This document shows positions 25,762-35,334 of a stretch of DNA of 64,000 nucleotides, piece by piece (the stretch's first letter is position 1; every line of letters starts with the position of its first letter). Origin of the DNA: Xanthobacteraceae bacterium (GTDB lineage: Bacteria; Pseudomonadota; Alphaproteobacteria; Rhizobiales; Xanthobacteraceae). Location of the stretch: the NCBI GenBank assembly GCA_030041005.1, contig JASHOR010000131.1, positions 124,001 to 188,000 on the forward strand, read 5' to 3'. Made by a program: the position numbers and the translations under genes. The notes below the pieces were generated by a model that worked only from the letters and a program-made list of their open reading frames with translations, was not told the origin of the DNA and did no database searches.

Positions 25762-26625
25762 CTAAAACTCACCCGTCGTCATCGCAACGCCGAGCCGGCG
25801 CTCGATCAGCCACTCGCATGCGGCGAGCATCGCGTAGAGGCCAAGGCCGATGCAACAAAGCAACGCGATGCACGCAAACACGAGTGCCGTGTCGGCGTCG
25901 GAGGTGGCCAGGATGATGATGTATCCGAGCCCTTGCTGCGCCATTATGAACTCGCCGATGATGACGCCGATCATGGCCATCGTCATCGAGACCTTCAGGC
26001 CCGCGAAAATGTGCGGCAGAGCATAAGGAAGCCGCACAGACCATAAAATCTGCCACTGCGAGGCTGTCGCCGCTTCGCATAGACGCAGCACTGTCCGATC
26101 AACGCTGAGCAGGCCCGTCAGCGTTGAAACGACGACCGGGAAAAATGCCATGAAGACCGCCAGCAACAGCCGCGAGGATTCGCCAACTCCGAACCAGACG
26201 ATGAAGAGCGGCGCGACCGCAACCTTGGGGATGAGCTGGAAGAAGAGGATATAAGGGCTCAGCGTCTGCTGCGCACGGCGTGACAACATAATCGACGTTC
26301 CGAGCCCGAAACCGAGGACGGCGGCCAAGGCGAATCCGTAGACCGTCGCGGTGAGCGTCGGGATCGTCTGTACCAACAGGATCGGATAGGCTCTCCGCAG
26401 CGAAGCCCAGACCGCGCTGGGCGGAACGATTGTCATGCTCGATATGCTGCTGTTCCGAAGCCCATATTCCCAAGCCAGCGCCAGGATGATGGCAAGTCCC
26501 GTCGGCAGCAGGATTTTCCGCGCAGCGCGAAACGCCGCCCAGGCTTTGAGCCTGCTGCGGCCTGATCCTTCGTCCCGGGTGACCGGCTTGATCGCGCCTG
26601 CGGCCTGGGTGAGGCTGTATTTCAT
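25762..26625 (-). CDS. ABC transporter permease B of the third importer
   Basis: The 287-residue NitT/TauT-type permease has six hydrophobic segments and an EAA-like region near TVLRLCEAATASQWQILWSV. The ATG at 26625 overlaps the stop codon of the upstream permease by one base (TGATG). An N-terminal extension of about 40 residues precedes the first span. It is the last gene of a minus-strand operon in the order binding protein, ATPase, permease, permease. Confidence 0.88.
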   Translation of the reverse strand: MKYSLTQAAGAIKPVTRDEGSGRSRLKAWAAFRAARKILLPTGLAIILALAWEYGLRNSSISSMTIVPPSAVWASLRRAYPILLVQTIPTLTATVYGFALAAVLGFGLGTSIMLSRRAQQTLSPYILFFQLIPKVAVAPLFIVWFGVGESSRLLLAVFMAFFPVVVSTLTGLLSVDRTVLRLCEAATASQWQILWSVRLPYALPHIFAGLKVSMTMAMIGVIIGEFIMAQQGLGYIIILATSDADTALVFACIALLCCIGLGLYAMLAACEWLIERRLGVAMTTGEF

Positions 26626-27422
26626 CAGCCCCGCCACCAGCGTTGAAGCCGTCGTTCGGCCGCGAAGGCTACCGCATAAAGCAGCAGGCCGACCACACAG
26701 AGGACGGCGAGTCCCGCAAAGACGTTTGCCGTTCGGCCGAAAGACCCGGACAGCAGAATGTAATATCCAAGTCCCTCCTTGGACGAAATGAACTCGCCGA
26801 TGACGATGCCGATCACCGACATGGTCGCGGCAACCTTCACGCCGGTCATGAAGTAAGGAAGCGCGTATGGCAGGCGCACCCAAACGAAGGTCTGCCAGGC
26901 ACTCGCCCCCACCGCGCGGCAGAGTCGCAATGCATTGGCGTCGGTGCGCGAGAGGCCGGTCATGGTCGCGAGTGCGACCGGAAAGAAGCTGATGAAGACG
27001 GCATAGGTTAGTCGCGACGTGGCGCCAAGGCCGAGCCAGAAGGTGAAGAGCGGCGCCAAGGCGATCTTCGGCGTTAGCTGAATGAGCAGGACGTGGGGAT
27101 AGAAGGTCTCGAACACAATCGCCGAAGAGGACAGCACTACGGCGGTCACGAAGCCAAGGGCGACAGCGATGGCGAACGCAGCAACCGAGTAGCCGCCCGT
27201 CACGAGCGCATGGTGCATCAGAATGCCGAACGTGCCGGGAATGACATGGGCGACGTCGCTCGGGGCCGGGAGGATGAGTTGCGGAACGTGTCGCAGGCGC
27301 ACAAGCACCTGCCAGGCCGCAAGCACGAAGATGCCGAACGCGAGTGGCAGTCCAATCGTCGCGCCTGCGCCGCGAGGCAGGCGCCGGTGACGGACGCTGG
27401 GCACGACGGCGATTTCGCTCAC
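26625..27422 (-). CDS. ABC transporter permease A of the third importer
   Basis: The 265-residue permease starts at a GTG (27422) that overlaps the ATPase stop by four bases (GTGA). Six membrane segments are evident, and ALRLCRAVGASAWQTFVWV is the EAA-like coupling region. It resembles the following permease but is not identical, again suggesting a heterodimeric channel. Confidence 0.87.
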   Translation of the reverse strand: MSEIAVVPSVRHRRLPRGAGATIGLPLAFGIFVLAAWQVLVRLRHVPQLILPAPSDVAHVIPGTFGILMHHALVTGGYSVAAFAIAVALGFVTAVVLSSSAIVFETFYPHVLLIQLTPKIALAPLFTFWLGLGATSRLTYAVFISFFPVALATMTGLSRTDANALRLCRAVGASAWQTFVWVRLPYALPYFMTGVKVAATMSVIGIVIGEFISSKEGLGYYILLSGSFGRTANVFAGLAVLCVVGLLLYAVAFAAERRLQRWWRG

Positions 27423-28210
27423 GCCGCCTTGCCGAGCCGGGCGCCGCCCGAACGGCCGTGGTCGATAAGGCCGCGCAAATGAGAGCACATCTGATTGAAC
27501 TCTTTGGCCTCGCCGATCGCCGGATCGCGCGGGCGAGTGAACGGCACCGGGCAGTCTTCGACGATCGTCGCCGGCCTGCGTGTCATGACGAGCACGCGAT
27601 CGGCGAGATAGACAGCCTCGCGTATGGAATGGGTGACGAAAAGCCCGGTCTTGGGAATTCTGGCCCATATGTCGAGCAATGCATCGTTCATCTCGTCCCG
27701 CGTCATGGCATCGAGCGCGGAAAACGGCTCGTCCATGAGAAGAATGTCGGGATCCGTAACCAACGCGCGGCAGATCGCCACCCGTTGCCGCATTCCGCCA
27801 GAGAGTTGCATCGGTTTCGCTTCGCTGAACCCGCCTAGTCCGACGAGTTCGATCAGTTCGAGCGCCCGGTCCCTGCATGCCTTCGATGCGCGCCCCTGAA
27901 TGCGCGCCGGGAAAAGGATGTTCTCCAGGGCCGACTTCCACGGCAGAAGCGTCGAGTCCTGGAACATGATGCCGACGTTCCGGCGCGGCTTCGTAACCGG
28001 CTCGCCGTCCAGGGTTATGCTTCCGGTAGTGACCGCTTCAAGCCCTGCACACATCATGAGCAGCGTGGACTTTCCGCAGCCAGAGGGGCCGAGGATCGAG
28101 ATGAACTCGCCCTTGCCCGCGGTGAATGATACGCTGGAGATGGCCTCGATCCGATCCGTCCTCGTTTCGAAGACCTTGCTGACGTTCTGGACCTGGATAG
28201 TCCCACCCAT
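27419..28210 (-). CDS. ABC transporter ATP-binding protein (third importer)
   Basis: The 263-residue ATPase shows Walker A ILGPSGCGKST, Q-loop IMFQDSTLLPW, signature LSGGMRQRVAICRAL, Walker B ILLMDEPFSALD and VTHS. ATG 28210 is preferred to an upstream TTG. The binding-protein gene ends 18 bases upstream and the permease overlaps its stop. Confidence 0.92.
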   Translation of the reverse strand: MGGTIQVQNVSKVFETRTDRIEAISSVSFTAGKGEFISILGPSGCGKSTLLMMCAGLEAVTTGSITLDGEPVTKPRRNVGIMFQDSTLLPWKSALENILFPARIQGRASKACRDRALELIELVGLGGFSEAKPMQLSGGMRQRVAICRALVTDPDILLMDEPFSALDAMTRDEMNDALLDIWARIPKTGLFVTHSIREAVYLADRVLVMTRRPATIVEDCPVPFTRPRDPAIGEAKEFNQMCSHLRGLIDHGRSGGARLGKAA

Positions 28211-28228
28211 TATCAGCAACCGAGATAA

Positions 28229-29314
28229 TCAGTAACCGAGATATTTGCGGGAGGGATCGGCGATCGCCTGGGCCTTTTTCCACTCATCTGGCGTGAACGT
28301 CACATTGTGGACAAACGCGTTGCTGAACAGGTCCGACGTCTTCGGGCGCTTGTCGCTCGGGCTTGCGACATATTTCATGACCAGATCGGCCATCGATTCG
28401 TAATCGGCCGGTTCGGAGTAACCCAGCCCGCTCTTTAGCGTCGGGCCGTCGATGATTGTCGCACTGGTCATGCAGAGGCCGAGCCGAGTCTGCTCTGCAA
28501 TACCTTTCGTCAATGCGACCTCGGGCAACTGTTTCAGGAAGGCCTTCACAGTCGCATCCGGATCGAGCATCGAGTATTTGATCGCTTTCAATAGTCCGGC
28601 CGTGAAGTCGGCGCAAAGCTTGGGCTCGCTCTTCAAAAGCTCAGGCTTCGTTATCAAGGCATAGTTATAGAGTCGCAGTCCGGCCTTGTGGAACGAGAAG
28701 ACGCGAGGATCATAGTTATTGTAAACAAGTGAAGGCACGACCGAGATCGCAAAGCAGGAAATGGCGTCGACCTGCTTGCTCACGAGCAGTCGGTTGCGGA
28801 CGATCGCATCGGTCTGCTCGAAATCGATACTCTTGAAGTTGAACCCGGCCTTTTCCGCATAAAGGGGCAGGAAAGGATACTCGCCGGATGTCGTCGTCAC
28901 CGCCATCTTCTTGCCGTTGAGGTCCTTGGGCGACTTGATGGCGCTGTTGCTGGCGAGCGAAAGAATGCACATGGTGGCGTCGTAGCCACAGGTCGCAAGC
29001 GAAATCAGCGGCAGCCCTTTCGCGGTCTGCTGGATGGCGGACGAGGCCGCCGCCAGGCCAAACTGGAACTGTCCGGTTCCGACCGCTTGTGCCGCAGCAA
29101 CCGAGCCGTAGCCGCGGCTCACTGTGACGTCGAGACCCAGATCATCCCAATACCCGAGTTCCTTCGCCACATAAACGTAACCGTTGGAGCCATCGGGTAC
29201 CCAGGAGAGAGTGAATGTAACCTTGCGCTTGGCCTGCGCGTGCGCACCTCCAAGACTGACGAAGGGCGACGAAATAACACCGAGCGCAACAGCGCGACGT
29301 GAGAGTTTGACCAT
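28229..29314 (-). CDS. ABC transporter substrate-binding protein (third importer)
   Basis: This 361-residue periplasmic protein starts MVKLSRRAVALGVIS, a twin-arginine-like signal, and continues with the NMT1/THI5 fold: FTLSWVPDGSNGYVYVAKEL, then YGSVAAAQAVGTGQFQFGLA and KSPKDLNGKKMAVTTTSGEY. THI5-like proteins often bind pyrimidine, riboflavin or aromatic compounds; the ligand here is unknown. A longer form from 29350 is possible but would put a hydrophobic run before the signal. It is the first gene of a four-gene minus-strand operon. Confidence 0.88.
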   Translation of the reverse strand: MVKLSRRAVALGVISSPFVSLGGAHAQAKRKVTFTLSWVPDGSNGYVYVAKELGYWDDLGLDVTVSRGYGSVAAAQAVGTGQFQFGLAAASSAIQQTAKGLPLISLATCGYDATMCILSLASNSAIKSPKDLNGKKMAVTTTSGEYPFLPLYAEKAGFNFKSIDFEQTDAIVRNRLLVSKQVDAISCFAISVVPSLVYNNYDPRVFSFHKAGLRLYNYALITKPELLKSEPKLCADFTAGLLKAIKYSMLDPDATVKAFLKQLPEVALTKGIAEQTRLGLCMTSATIIDGPTLKSGLGYSEPADYESMADLVMKYVASPSDKRPKTSDLFSNAFVHNVTFTPDEWKKAQAIADPSRKYLGY

Positions 29315-29533
29315 GACGTTCAGATCGAGTTTGAGGAAGAAAAAAGGCACATCAGTCTAGGTGTTTGGCAAGCGCCATGTCAACATTATGCGGCGGTGCG
29401 CGTCTTCGAACAAGCGCGTCGATGAGGCCTTGAAGGTTTTCTGCGAAATAGCGGCCTTCGATGACTAACGCCGCCTTCTTCGTGATGATATCGATCTGCC
29501 GGATGCAACTCTGCGTCGGTTGAACGCTGCCGC

Positions 29534-30535
29534 TTACAACATCGAGGGCAGCACGCGGTCGGGCGGGCGATGACCGTCCAGGAACGTCTTGATGTTGATG
29601 ATCACTTTCTCGCCCATGTCGATCCGGCCTTCGAGCGTGGCCGATCCCAAATGCGGCAGCAGCACAACCCTTCCCGTTTTGGCGAGCTTGACCAGCTTGG
29701 GATTGACCGCCGGTTCGTGTTCGAACACGTCAAGTCCGGCACCGGCAATTTCCTCGGCCTCGATCAGACGAGCGAGGGCGTTCTCGTCGATGACCTCGCC
29801 GCGGGCAGTGTTGACCACGTAGGCCTCGGGCCGGATGAGCTTCAGCCGTCGCGCCGACAGCAAATGATAGGTTGCCGGCGTGTGCGGACAATTGACCGAG
29901 ATGATGTCCATGCGCATGAGCATCTGGTCGAGACTTTCCCAGTAGGTGGCTTGCAACTCCTCCTCGATGCGCGGCGCCGTCCGGCGACGGTTGTGGTAGT
30001 GGATTTTGAGGCCGAATGCCTGTGCGCGGCGGGCGACTGCTTGCCCAATTCGCCCCATGCCGACGATGCCGAGGCGTTTGCCCCATATCCGATGCCCGAG
30101 CATCCACGTCGGGCTCCAGCCGCCCCAGTCGACGTCGTCGATGAGAACGCGGGAGCCCTCGGCCAGGCGCCGCGGCACCGCGAGGATGAGCGCCAAAGTC
30201 ATATCAGCAGTGTCTTCGGTCAGCACGCCCGGCGTGTTGGTCACGGTGATTCCCCGCTGCACCGCGCTCGCTACGTCTATGTTGTCGACGCCGTTGCCGA
30301 AATTGGCAATCAGGCGCAAACGCTCGCCCGACTGGCTGAGGACCGTGCGGTCGATATGATCGGTGACCGTCGGCACCAGCACATCGGCAGCCTTGACGGC
30401 CTCGACCAGTTGCGCCTGCGTCATCGGGGTGTCGTCGGCGTTGAGGTGAGTGTCGAAAAGCTCGCGCATCCTCATCTCGACGCTGTTCGGCAGCCGTCGC
30501 GTGACGACGACGAGCGGCTTCTTGCCTTGTGCCAT
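29534..30535 (-). CDS. D-2-hydroxyacid dehydrogenase (glyoxylate/hydroxypyruvate reductase type)
   Basis: The 333-residue NAD(P)-dependent dehydrogenase matches the GyaR/GhrB length. The dinucleotide site is LGIVGMGRIGQAVARRAQAF near residue 150. Catalytic Arg, Glu and His fall in NTARGEVIDENAL, the Glu-rich segment LDVFEHEPAVNPKL and LLPHLGSATLEGR. It reduces glyoxylate or hydroxypyruvate, consistent with the serine-glyoxylate aminotransferase elsewhere in the window. The start at 30535 (MAQGKKPLVVV) has AGAGG upstream; the longer frame is unlikely. Confidence 0.92.
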   Translation of the reverse strand: MAQGKKPLVVVTRRLPNSVEMRMRELFDTHLNADDTPMTQAQLVEAVKAADVLVPTVTDHIDRTVLSQSGERLRLIANFGNGVDNIDVASAVQRGITVTNTPGVLTEDTADMTLALILAVPRRLAEGSRVLIDDVDWGGWSPTWMLGHRIWGKRLGIVGMGRIGQAVARRAQAFGLKIHYHNRRRTAPRIEEELQATYWESLDQMLMRMDIISVNCPHTPATYHLLSARRLKLIRPEAYVVNTARGEVIDENALARLIEAEEIAGAGLDVFEHEPAVNPKLVKLAKTGRVVLLPHLGSATLEGRIDMGEKVIINIKTFLDGHRPPDRVLPSML

Positions 30536-30817
30536 CTCTTGCCTCTTGGACGTAAGCCTGAAAACGCGCTTGTGCTGCGGCAGCGGCGGCCTCGTCGTGG
30601 TCCCTTCCAGTCGGCCCGGCATGTCTGGAGCGTTTGCCGCATCCCGCGTTCAGGTCTCCTTAACTCCGCTCGCCGACACTGGCGGCCGGGAGGCGGTTTG
30701 TCATTTTTTCTCTAGCAGACGGACTGCGCTCTCACCAAATCGTGCCGGGTTCCCCGGCCTGATTATATACCAACCACGATCGGGCATGCCGCGAAGCCCT
30801 TGCGGCATGGGAGGCTG

Positions 30818-31333
30818 ATGATCGCGTGGCTCCGTGGCCTGTTTGCGGCCTTGCTCACACTCGCGTCAGCCGTGGGCCCCTCCCATGCCGGAAATGAATC
30901 CGCGACGAGCAGCCTGCCGGTGCCGCGGTTTGTCAGCATAAAGGCCGACCGCGTGAACGTGCGCGGCGGCCCGGACAGGAACCACGACGTCTCGTTCATC
31001 TTCACCCGCGTCGGCTGGCCTGTCGAAATCACCGCCCAGTTCGAGAACTGGCGGCGTATTCGCGATGCGGATGGCTCGGAAGGCTGGGTCTATCATTCCC
31101 TGCTGTCCAGCAAGCGCATGGCCGCCGTCGAGTTGAAGCGAAATACCGATCTCGCGCCGCTCTACGCCAAGCCCAATACCAACAGTCCGGTCATAGCGAA
31201 GCTGGAGGTCGGCGTGCTCGGGACGGTTAAGTCCTGTACCGGCGACTGGTGCCACCTTGCCGGCAAGAATTTCGACGGTTGGGTCGAGCAAGACGACCTT
31301 TGGGGCGTCTATCCGCATGAGAAGATCGACTGA
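30818..31333 (+). CDS. exported SH3b-domain protein
   Basis: This 171-residue protein has an N-terminal signal peptide (hydrophobic core LFAALLTLASAVGPSHA) and two bacterial SH3 repeats: RVNVRGGPDRNHDVSFIFT ... GSEGWVYHSLLS and a second around LAPLYAKPNTNSPVIAKLE ... WCHLAGKNFDGWVEQDDLWG. Such proteins sit in the periplasm or bind peptidoglycan. It belongs to the DUF1058-like group of alphaproteobacteria. ATG 30818 follows GGGAGG at close spacing; an upstream TTG is less likely. It is convergent with leuC. Confidence 0.85.
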   Translation: MIAWLRGLFAALLTLASAVGPSHAGNESATSSLPVPRFVSIKADRVNVRGGPDRNHDVSFIFTRVGWPVEITAQFENWRRIRDADGSEGWVYHSLLSSKRMAAVELKRNTDLAPLYAKPNTNSPVIAKLEVGVLGTVKSCTGDWCHLAGKNFDGWVEQDDLWGVYPHEKID

Positions 31334-31354
31334 TGTCGATTGCCTCTTCTTCAG

Positions 31355-32761
31355 CTAGCGCCACGCGCGCACGTCCACGAAGTGGCCGGCGATCGCAGCA
31401 GCGGCGGCCATCGCCGGCGAGACAAGGTGGGTGCGGCCCTTGTAGCCCTGGCGGCCTTCGAAATTGCGGTTCGAGGTCGAGGCGCAGCGCTCGCCTGGAT
31501 TGAGCTTGTCGGGATTCATGGCAAGGCACATCGAGCAGCCGGGCTCGCGCCATTCGAAGCCGGCCTTGACGAAAATCCTGTCGAGACCCTCGGCCTCGGC
31601 CTGCTCCTTAACGAGGCCGGAGCCGGGCACGATCATGGCTTTGACATTGGCGTTGACCGTCTTGCCGTCGACCATCTTGGCAGCGGCGCGCAGGTCCTCG
31701 ATGCGCGCGTTGGTGCAGGAGCCGATGAACACCCGGTCGATTGCAATGTCGGCGATCTTCTCGCCGCCCTTCAATCCCATATAGGCGAGCGAGCGTTCGG
31801 CGGCCTGCCGCTTGTTGTCATCGGCAATGTCGTCGAGCCGCGGCACGCGGCCGGTCACGGACACGACTTGCTCGGGGTTGGTACCCCAGGTCACGAGCGG
31901 CGGTAGTTTTGCGGCGTCGAGCCTGATCTCGCGATCGAAATGAGCGCCGTCGTCTGTATGCAGCGTCTCCCAGTAACGCATGGCGGCATCCCAGGCCTTG
32001 CCTTTGGGCGACTTGGGACGGTCCTTGAGATAGTCATAAGCTTTCTCGTCGGGCGCGATGAAGCCGGCCTTGGCGCCGGCCTCAACGGACATGTTGCACA
32101 CGGTCATGCGGCCTTCCATCGACAGCGCCCGGATCGCCTCACCGGCATATTCGAGCGCGTAGCCGGTACCGCCCGCGGTACCGATCTCGCCGATGATGGC
32201 GAGGATGATGTCCTTGGCGGTGACGCCGTCCGGAAGCTTGCCGTCGACCACGGCGCGCATGTTTTTCGATTTGGTCTGAACCAGGGTTTGCGTCGCCAGG
32301 ACGTGCTCGACTTCCGAGGTGCCGATGCCATAAGCGAGCGCGCCGAAAGCCCCATGGGTGGCGGTGTGGCTGTCGCCGCATACCAGTGTCACGCCGGGCA
32401 GGGTGAATCCCTGCTCCGGACCGATGATGTGGACGATGCCCTGTCGCTTGTCGAACTCGTTGTAGTATTCGAGCCCGAAGAATTTCACGTTCTCGGCAAG
32501 ATAGGCGATCTGCGCTTCGCTTTCCGGGTCGGGATTCTTAAGTCGCCGATCGGTCGTCGGCACGTTGTGATCGACGACGCACAGTGTCTTGTCCGGTGCC
32601 CGCACTTTGCGGCCGGCAAGCCGCAGCCCTTCGAAGGCCTGTGGGCTCGTCACTTCGTGTACCAGATGCCGGTCGATGTAGATCAGGCAAGTGCCGTCCG
32701 GCTGCTCATCGACCAGATGATCGTGCCAGATCTTGTCGTAGAAGGTGCGGGGCTGAGCCAT
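31355..32761 (-). CDS. leuC: 3-isopropylmalate dehydratase large subunit
   Basis: LeuC with LeuD isomerises 2-isopropylmalate to 3-isopropylmalate in leucine synthesis. The 468-residue length is typical. Iron-sulfur ligands are visible in [14 protein letters not shown] (about residue 345) and in the pair [12 protein letters not shown] (about residues 405-416). The conserved [20 protein letters not shown] is present near residue 128. leuD is not adjacent within the window. Confidence 0.97.
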   Translation of the reverse strand: MAQPRTFYDKIWHDHLVDEQPDGTCLIYIDRHLVHEVTSPQAFEGLRLAGRKVRAPDKTLCVVDHNVPTTDRRLKNPDPESEAQIAYLAENVKFFGLEYYNEFDKRQGIVHIIGPEQGFTLPGVTLVCGDSHTATHGAFGALAYGIGTSEVEHVLATQTLVQTKSKNMRAVVDGKLPDGVTAKDIILAIIGEIGTAGGTGYALEYAGEAIRALSMEGRMTVCNMSVEAGAKAGFIAPDEKAYDYLKDRPKSPKGKAWDAAMRYWETLHTDDGAHFDREIRLDAAKLPPLVTWGTNPEQVVSVTGRVPRLDDIADDNKRQAAERSLAYMGLKGGEKIADIAIDRVFIGSCTNARIEDLRAAAKMVDGKTVNANVKAMIVPGSGLVKEQAEAEGLDRIFVKAGFEWREPGCSMCLAMNPDKLNPGERCASTSNRNFEGRQGYKGRTHLVSPAMAAAAAIAGHFVDVRAWR

Positions 32762-32905
32762 CCCGGAATACTCCTCGGCGCTTTCGTACTCAGATAGTCG
32801 TTGCGCCGTCCTTTAGCGCCTGCGTGCGAGAAGGAAAAGGGCAGGGCGCCTGTCGCCGCTGCGAGCCCTGAGCTAGGCTCGTGCGGCAACAGGGATGGGA
32901 ATGCC

Positions 32906-34042
32906 ATGAAACGCAGCGAAGGCTCGATCAGAACGACACACGCCGGCCGGCTGCCGCCGGTGGCGCCGGCGGATGCCGATGTCACCCGGCAGGTGGCGGA
33001 GGTGGTCCGCAAGCAGGTGCAAATCGGCCTCAGTTGCGTCGGCGACGGCGAGTTCTGGAACGGACGCAATTTCCACTATTACGCGCAGCAATTCGGCGGG
33101 GTGACGGCGCGTCCGCTCAAGGAGGGCGAACGCGGCTCGGGGCGGGAAGCGACGCGCGAGCGTGACCGGTTTCCGAAGCTCTACGCGGACATGGACCGGG
33201 TTGGCACGATGTTCTGCGTGCCCGGCGAAGAGCCGCGGTTCTCGCCGCCGAGCAAAATGGTCGTCACTGGTCCGATCAAGGGCCGGGCCACCGACGCCAT
33301 CCGGCGCGAAGTCGCCATATTCGCGGAGGCGCTCAAGGTCGTTGGCGGCGCTGAGGAGGCCTTCATCTGCGTGTTCGCGCCAGGCTGGCTCGATCATCAC
33401 ATTTTCAACGCGTACTACGCGACGGATGAGGAGTTCGTCTTCGCGATCGCCGACGCCATGCGCGAGGAATACCGCGCGGTCGTCGATGGCGGCTTCATCC
33501 TGCAGATTGACGACCCCGGCTTCGTGACCTCGTGGGACATGATCAAGCCGGAGCCGACGCTCGCGGAATATCGCCGCTATCTGAAGCTCCGCATCGATGC
33601 GCTCAATCACGCGCTTGACGGCATCCCTGAGGACAAGGTGCGCCATCATTTTTGCTGGGGATCATGGCATGGCGCGCACATCCACGACCTGCCGCTGAAA
33701 GACGTCATCGATCTCGTGTTTGCCGTGCGCGCGCAGGCTTACAGTTTCGAGGCCGGCAACGTGCGGCATCAGCATGAGTGGTCGCTCTGGAGGGACGTGA
33801 AACTGCCGGACGGCAAGTTCATCGTGCCGGGCGTGGTCAGCCATGCCACCAACCTCGTCGAACATCCCGAACTGATCGCGCAGAGGATCAAAAACTTCGC
33901 CGATATCGTGGGACCGGAGAACGTGATCGCCGGCACCGATTGCGGACTCGGCAGCCGTCTGCACGAAGATCTGGTCTGGGCGAAGCTCTCGGCTCTCGCC
34001 GAGGGAGCGCGGCTGGCCTCGAGGGCGCTTTGGGTCCGCTGA
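32906..34042 (+). CDS. cobalamin-independent methionine synthase-like protein (MetE C-domain only)
   Basis: The 378-residue protein corresponds to the C-terminal catalytic half of MetE and lacks the N-terminal half. It has the TIM-barrel features RTTHAGRLPP near the start, GLSCVGDGEFWN, a probable metal site around HHFCWGSWHGAH (His and Cys, about residue 250) and the last Cys in IAGTDCGLGSR. Archaeal-type short MetE proteins use methylcobalamin donors or other acceptors; related epoxyalkane:CoM-transferase-like proteins are an alternative. The ATG at 32906 follows GGGA. The gene is divergent from leuC and abuts rplS. Confidence 0.8.
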   Translation: MKRSEGSIRTTHAGRLPPVAPADADVTRQVAEVVRKQVQIGLSCVGDGEFWNGRNFHYYAQQFGGVTARPLKEGERGSGREATRERDRFPKLYADMDRVGTMFCVPGEEPRFSPPSKMVVTGPIKGRATDAIRREVAIFAEALKVVGGAEEAFICVFAPGWLDHHIFNAYYATDEEFVFAIADAMREEYRAVVDGGFILQIDDPGFVTSWDMIKPEPTLAEYRRYLKLRIDALNHALDGIPEDKVRHHFCWGSWHGAHIHDLPLKDVIDLVFAVRAQAYSFEAGNVRHQHEWSLWRDVKLPDGKFIVPGVVSHATNLVEHPELIAQRIKNFADIVGPENVIAGTDCGLGSRLHEDLVWAKLSALAEGARLASRALWVR

Positions 34043-34447
34043 TTACTCGGCAGCCTTCTGTTCAGCGCCGGCTTCGGCACGCGTGCCGTGATCCTGCCGC
34101 TCGGAAATGCGCGCGGACTTGCCGCGCCGGCCGCGCAGGTAATAGAGCTTGGCGCGGCGGACCTTGCCGCGCCGCACGACTTTGATCGAGTCGATCATCG
34201 GCGAATAGAGCGGGAACACGCGTTCTACGCCCTCGCCATAGGAGATCTTCCGCACCGTAAAGTTCTCATTGAGGCCCGCGCCCGCGCGGCCGATGCAGAC
34301 GCCCTCGTAGGCTTGCACCCGGCTGCGTTCGCCTTCGACCACCTTGACGTTGACCAAAACCGTGTCGCCAGGCTGGAAGTCGGGAATTTGCTTGCCGGCC
34401 GAAAGCTTCGCCACCTGTTCGTTTTCGAGCTGCTTGAGAAGGTTCAT
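34043..34447 (-). CDS. rplS: 50S ribosomal protein L19
   Basis: The 134-residue protein matches bL19 throughout: [40 protein letters not shown] and the basic [20 protein letters not shown]. It lies at the 30S-50S interface. It is the last gene of the ffh-rpsP-rimM-trmD-rplS group, 112 bases after trmD. A short Ala/Glu-rich tail follows the core. Its stop directly abuts that of the convergent MetE-like gene. Confidence 0.98.
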   Translation of the reverse strand: MNLLKQLENEQVAKLSAGKQIPDFQPGDTVLVNVKVVEGERSRVQAYEGVCIGRAGAGLNENFTVRKISYGEGVERVFPLYSPMIDSIKVVRRGKVRRAKLYYLRGRRGKSARISERQDHGTRAEAGAEQKAAE

Positions 34448-34555
34448 GGCGAATTCTCCATCGGCTGCGCTTTCATCGCGCCGTTTCGGCCTGGGTTGGG
34501 CGGGTTGGGCGAGCTTCTACGCTAACGCGCGGGCTTTGTCACGTTCCGGTCACTC

Positions 34556-34690
34556 GTCGTCAATCCGGGACGCCCCGCCTGGGGCAAGGCCGTAATCCAT
34601 CATCATTGTCCGAGGCTATGGATTCCACGCCGGCGGACTTTCCGCGCAACCCGGAATGGTGTTTTGCCCATAAGTCCGGCCGCCGTTCTC
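34556..34690. repeat. palindromic repeat overlapping the trmD 3' end
   Basis: Inverted arms such as TAATCCAT (34591-34598) with ATGGATTCCA (34618-34627), and edge sequences GTCAATCCGGG and CCCGGAATGG, mark a dispersed palindrome. It supplies the last codons and stop codon of trmD. Confidence 0.55.
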
Positions 34691-35333
34691 GGGTGAGCCG
34701 CTCGGCCTCGGCGCGGCGCCAGGCCGCGATCCTGGCGTGATCTCCCGATAGCAGCACGTCGGGGATCGGTCTGCCCTCGAACGCCTGCGGGCGGGTGAAT
34801 TGCGGGTATTCGAGCAGGCCATCGGCAAAGCTCTCCTCGGCGCTCGAGGCTGTGGCCCCCATGACGCCAGGCAGGAGCCGCACGCAGGCGTCGATCAGGG
34901 CCATGCCGGCAATCTCGCCGCCGGAGAGCACATAGTCGCCGATCGACACTTCTTCGAGGTCGCGCGCGGCGATGACGCGCTCGTCCACCCCCTCGAAACG
35001 GCCGCACACGATGACGACGCCGGGTCCCGCCGCCAGCGCCTCGACCCGCACCTGGGTCAGCGGTACCCCACGCGGCGACATCAGCAGCCGTGGCCGGCCC
35101 TCCTGCGCGACCGCATCGATCGCGCGCGCCAGCACATCGGCCTTCATCACCATGCCTGGCCCCCCGCCGGCCGGCGTATCGTCCACCGTGCGGTGCTTGT
35201 CCGAGGCGAAAGCGCGGATATCGTGCACGTCGAGCGACCAGGCGCCCGCGGCAAGCGCCTTGCCGGCAAGGCTCACGCCCAGCGGTCCGGGAAACATTTC
35301 CGGGAAAATGGTGAGGACCCCGGCACGCCACAT
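34560..35333 (-). CDS. trmD: tRNA (guanine(37)-N1)-methyltransferase
   Basis: TrmD methylates G37 next to the anticodon with S-adenosylmethionine, preventing frameshifts. The SPOUT trefoil-knot motifs are visible: [18 protein letters not shown] near residue 55, [15 protein letters not shown] and [15 protein letters not shown] near residue 130. The start at 35333 ([16 protein letters not shown]) has a strong GGGAGAGGG upstream; a longer frame begins inside the upstream repeat-like sequence. About 32 residues after the normal end (RRPDLWAKH) are encoded by a palindromic intergenic repeat (34556-34690), giving an atypical C-terminal tail. Confidence 0.97.
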   Translation of the reverse strand: MWRAGVLTIFPEMFPGPLGVSLAGKALAAGAWSLDVHDIRAFASDKHRTVDDTPAGGGPGMVMKADVLARAIDAVAQEGRPRLLMSPRGVPLTQVRVEALAAGPGVVIVCGRFEGVDERVIAARDLEEVSIGDYVLSGGEIAGMALIDACVRLLPGVMGATASSAEESFADGLLEYPQFTRPQAFEGRPIPDVLLSGDHARIAAWRRAEAERLTRERRPDLWAKHHSGLRGKSAGVESIASDNDDGLRPCPRRGVPD

Positions 35334-35334
35334 C

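Noticed and set aside
18432-30535. Genomic island inserted at tRNA-Gly
   Set aside because: The gene content after the tRNA is accessory-like, but I found no integrase and no second copy of the tRNA 3' end by eye.
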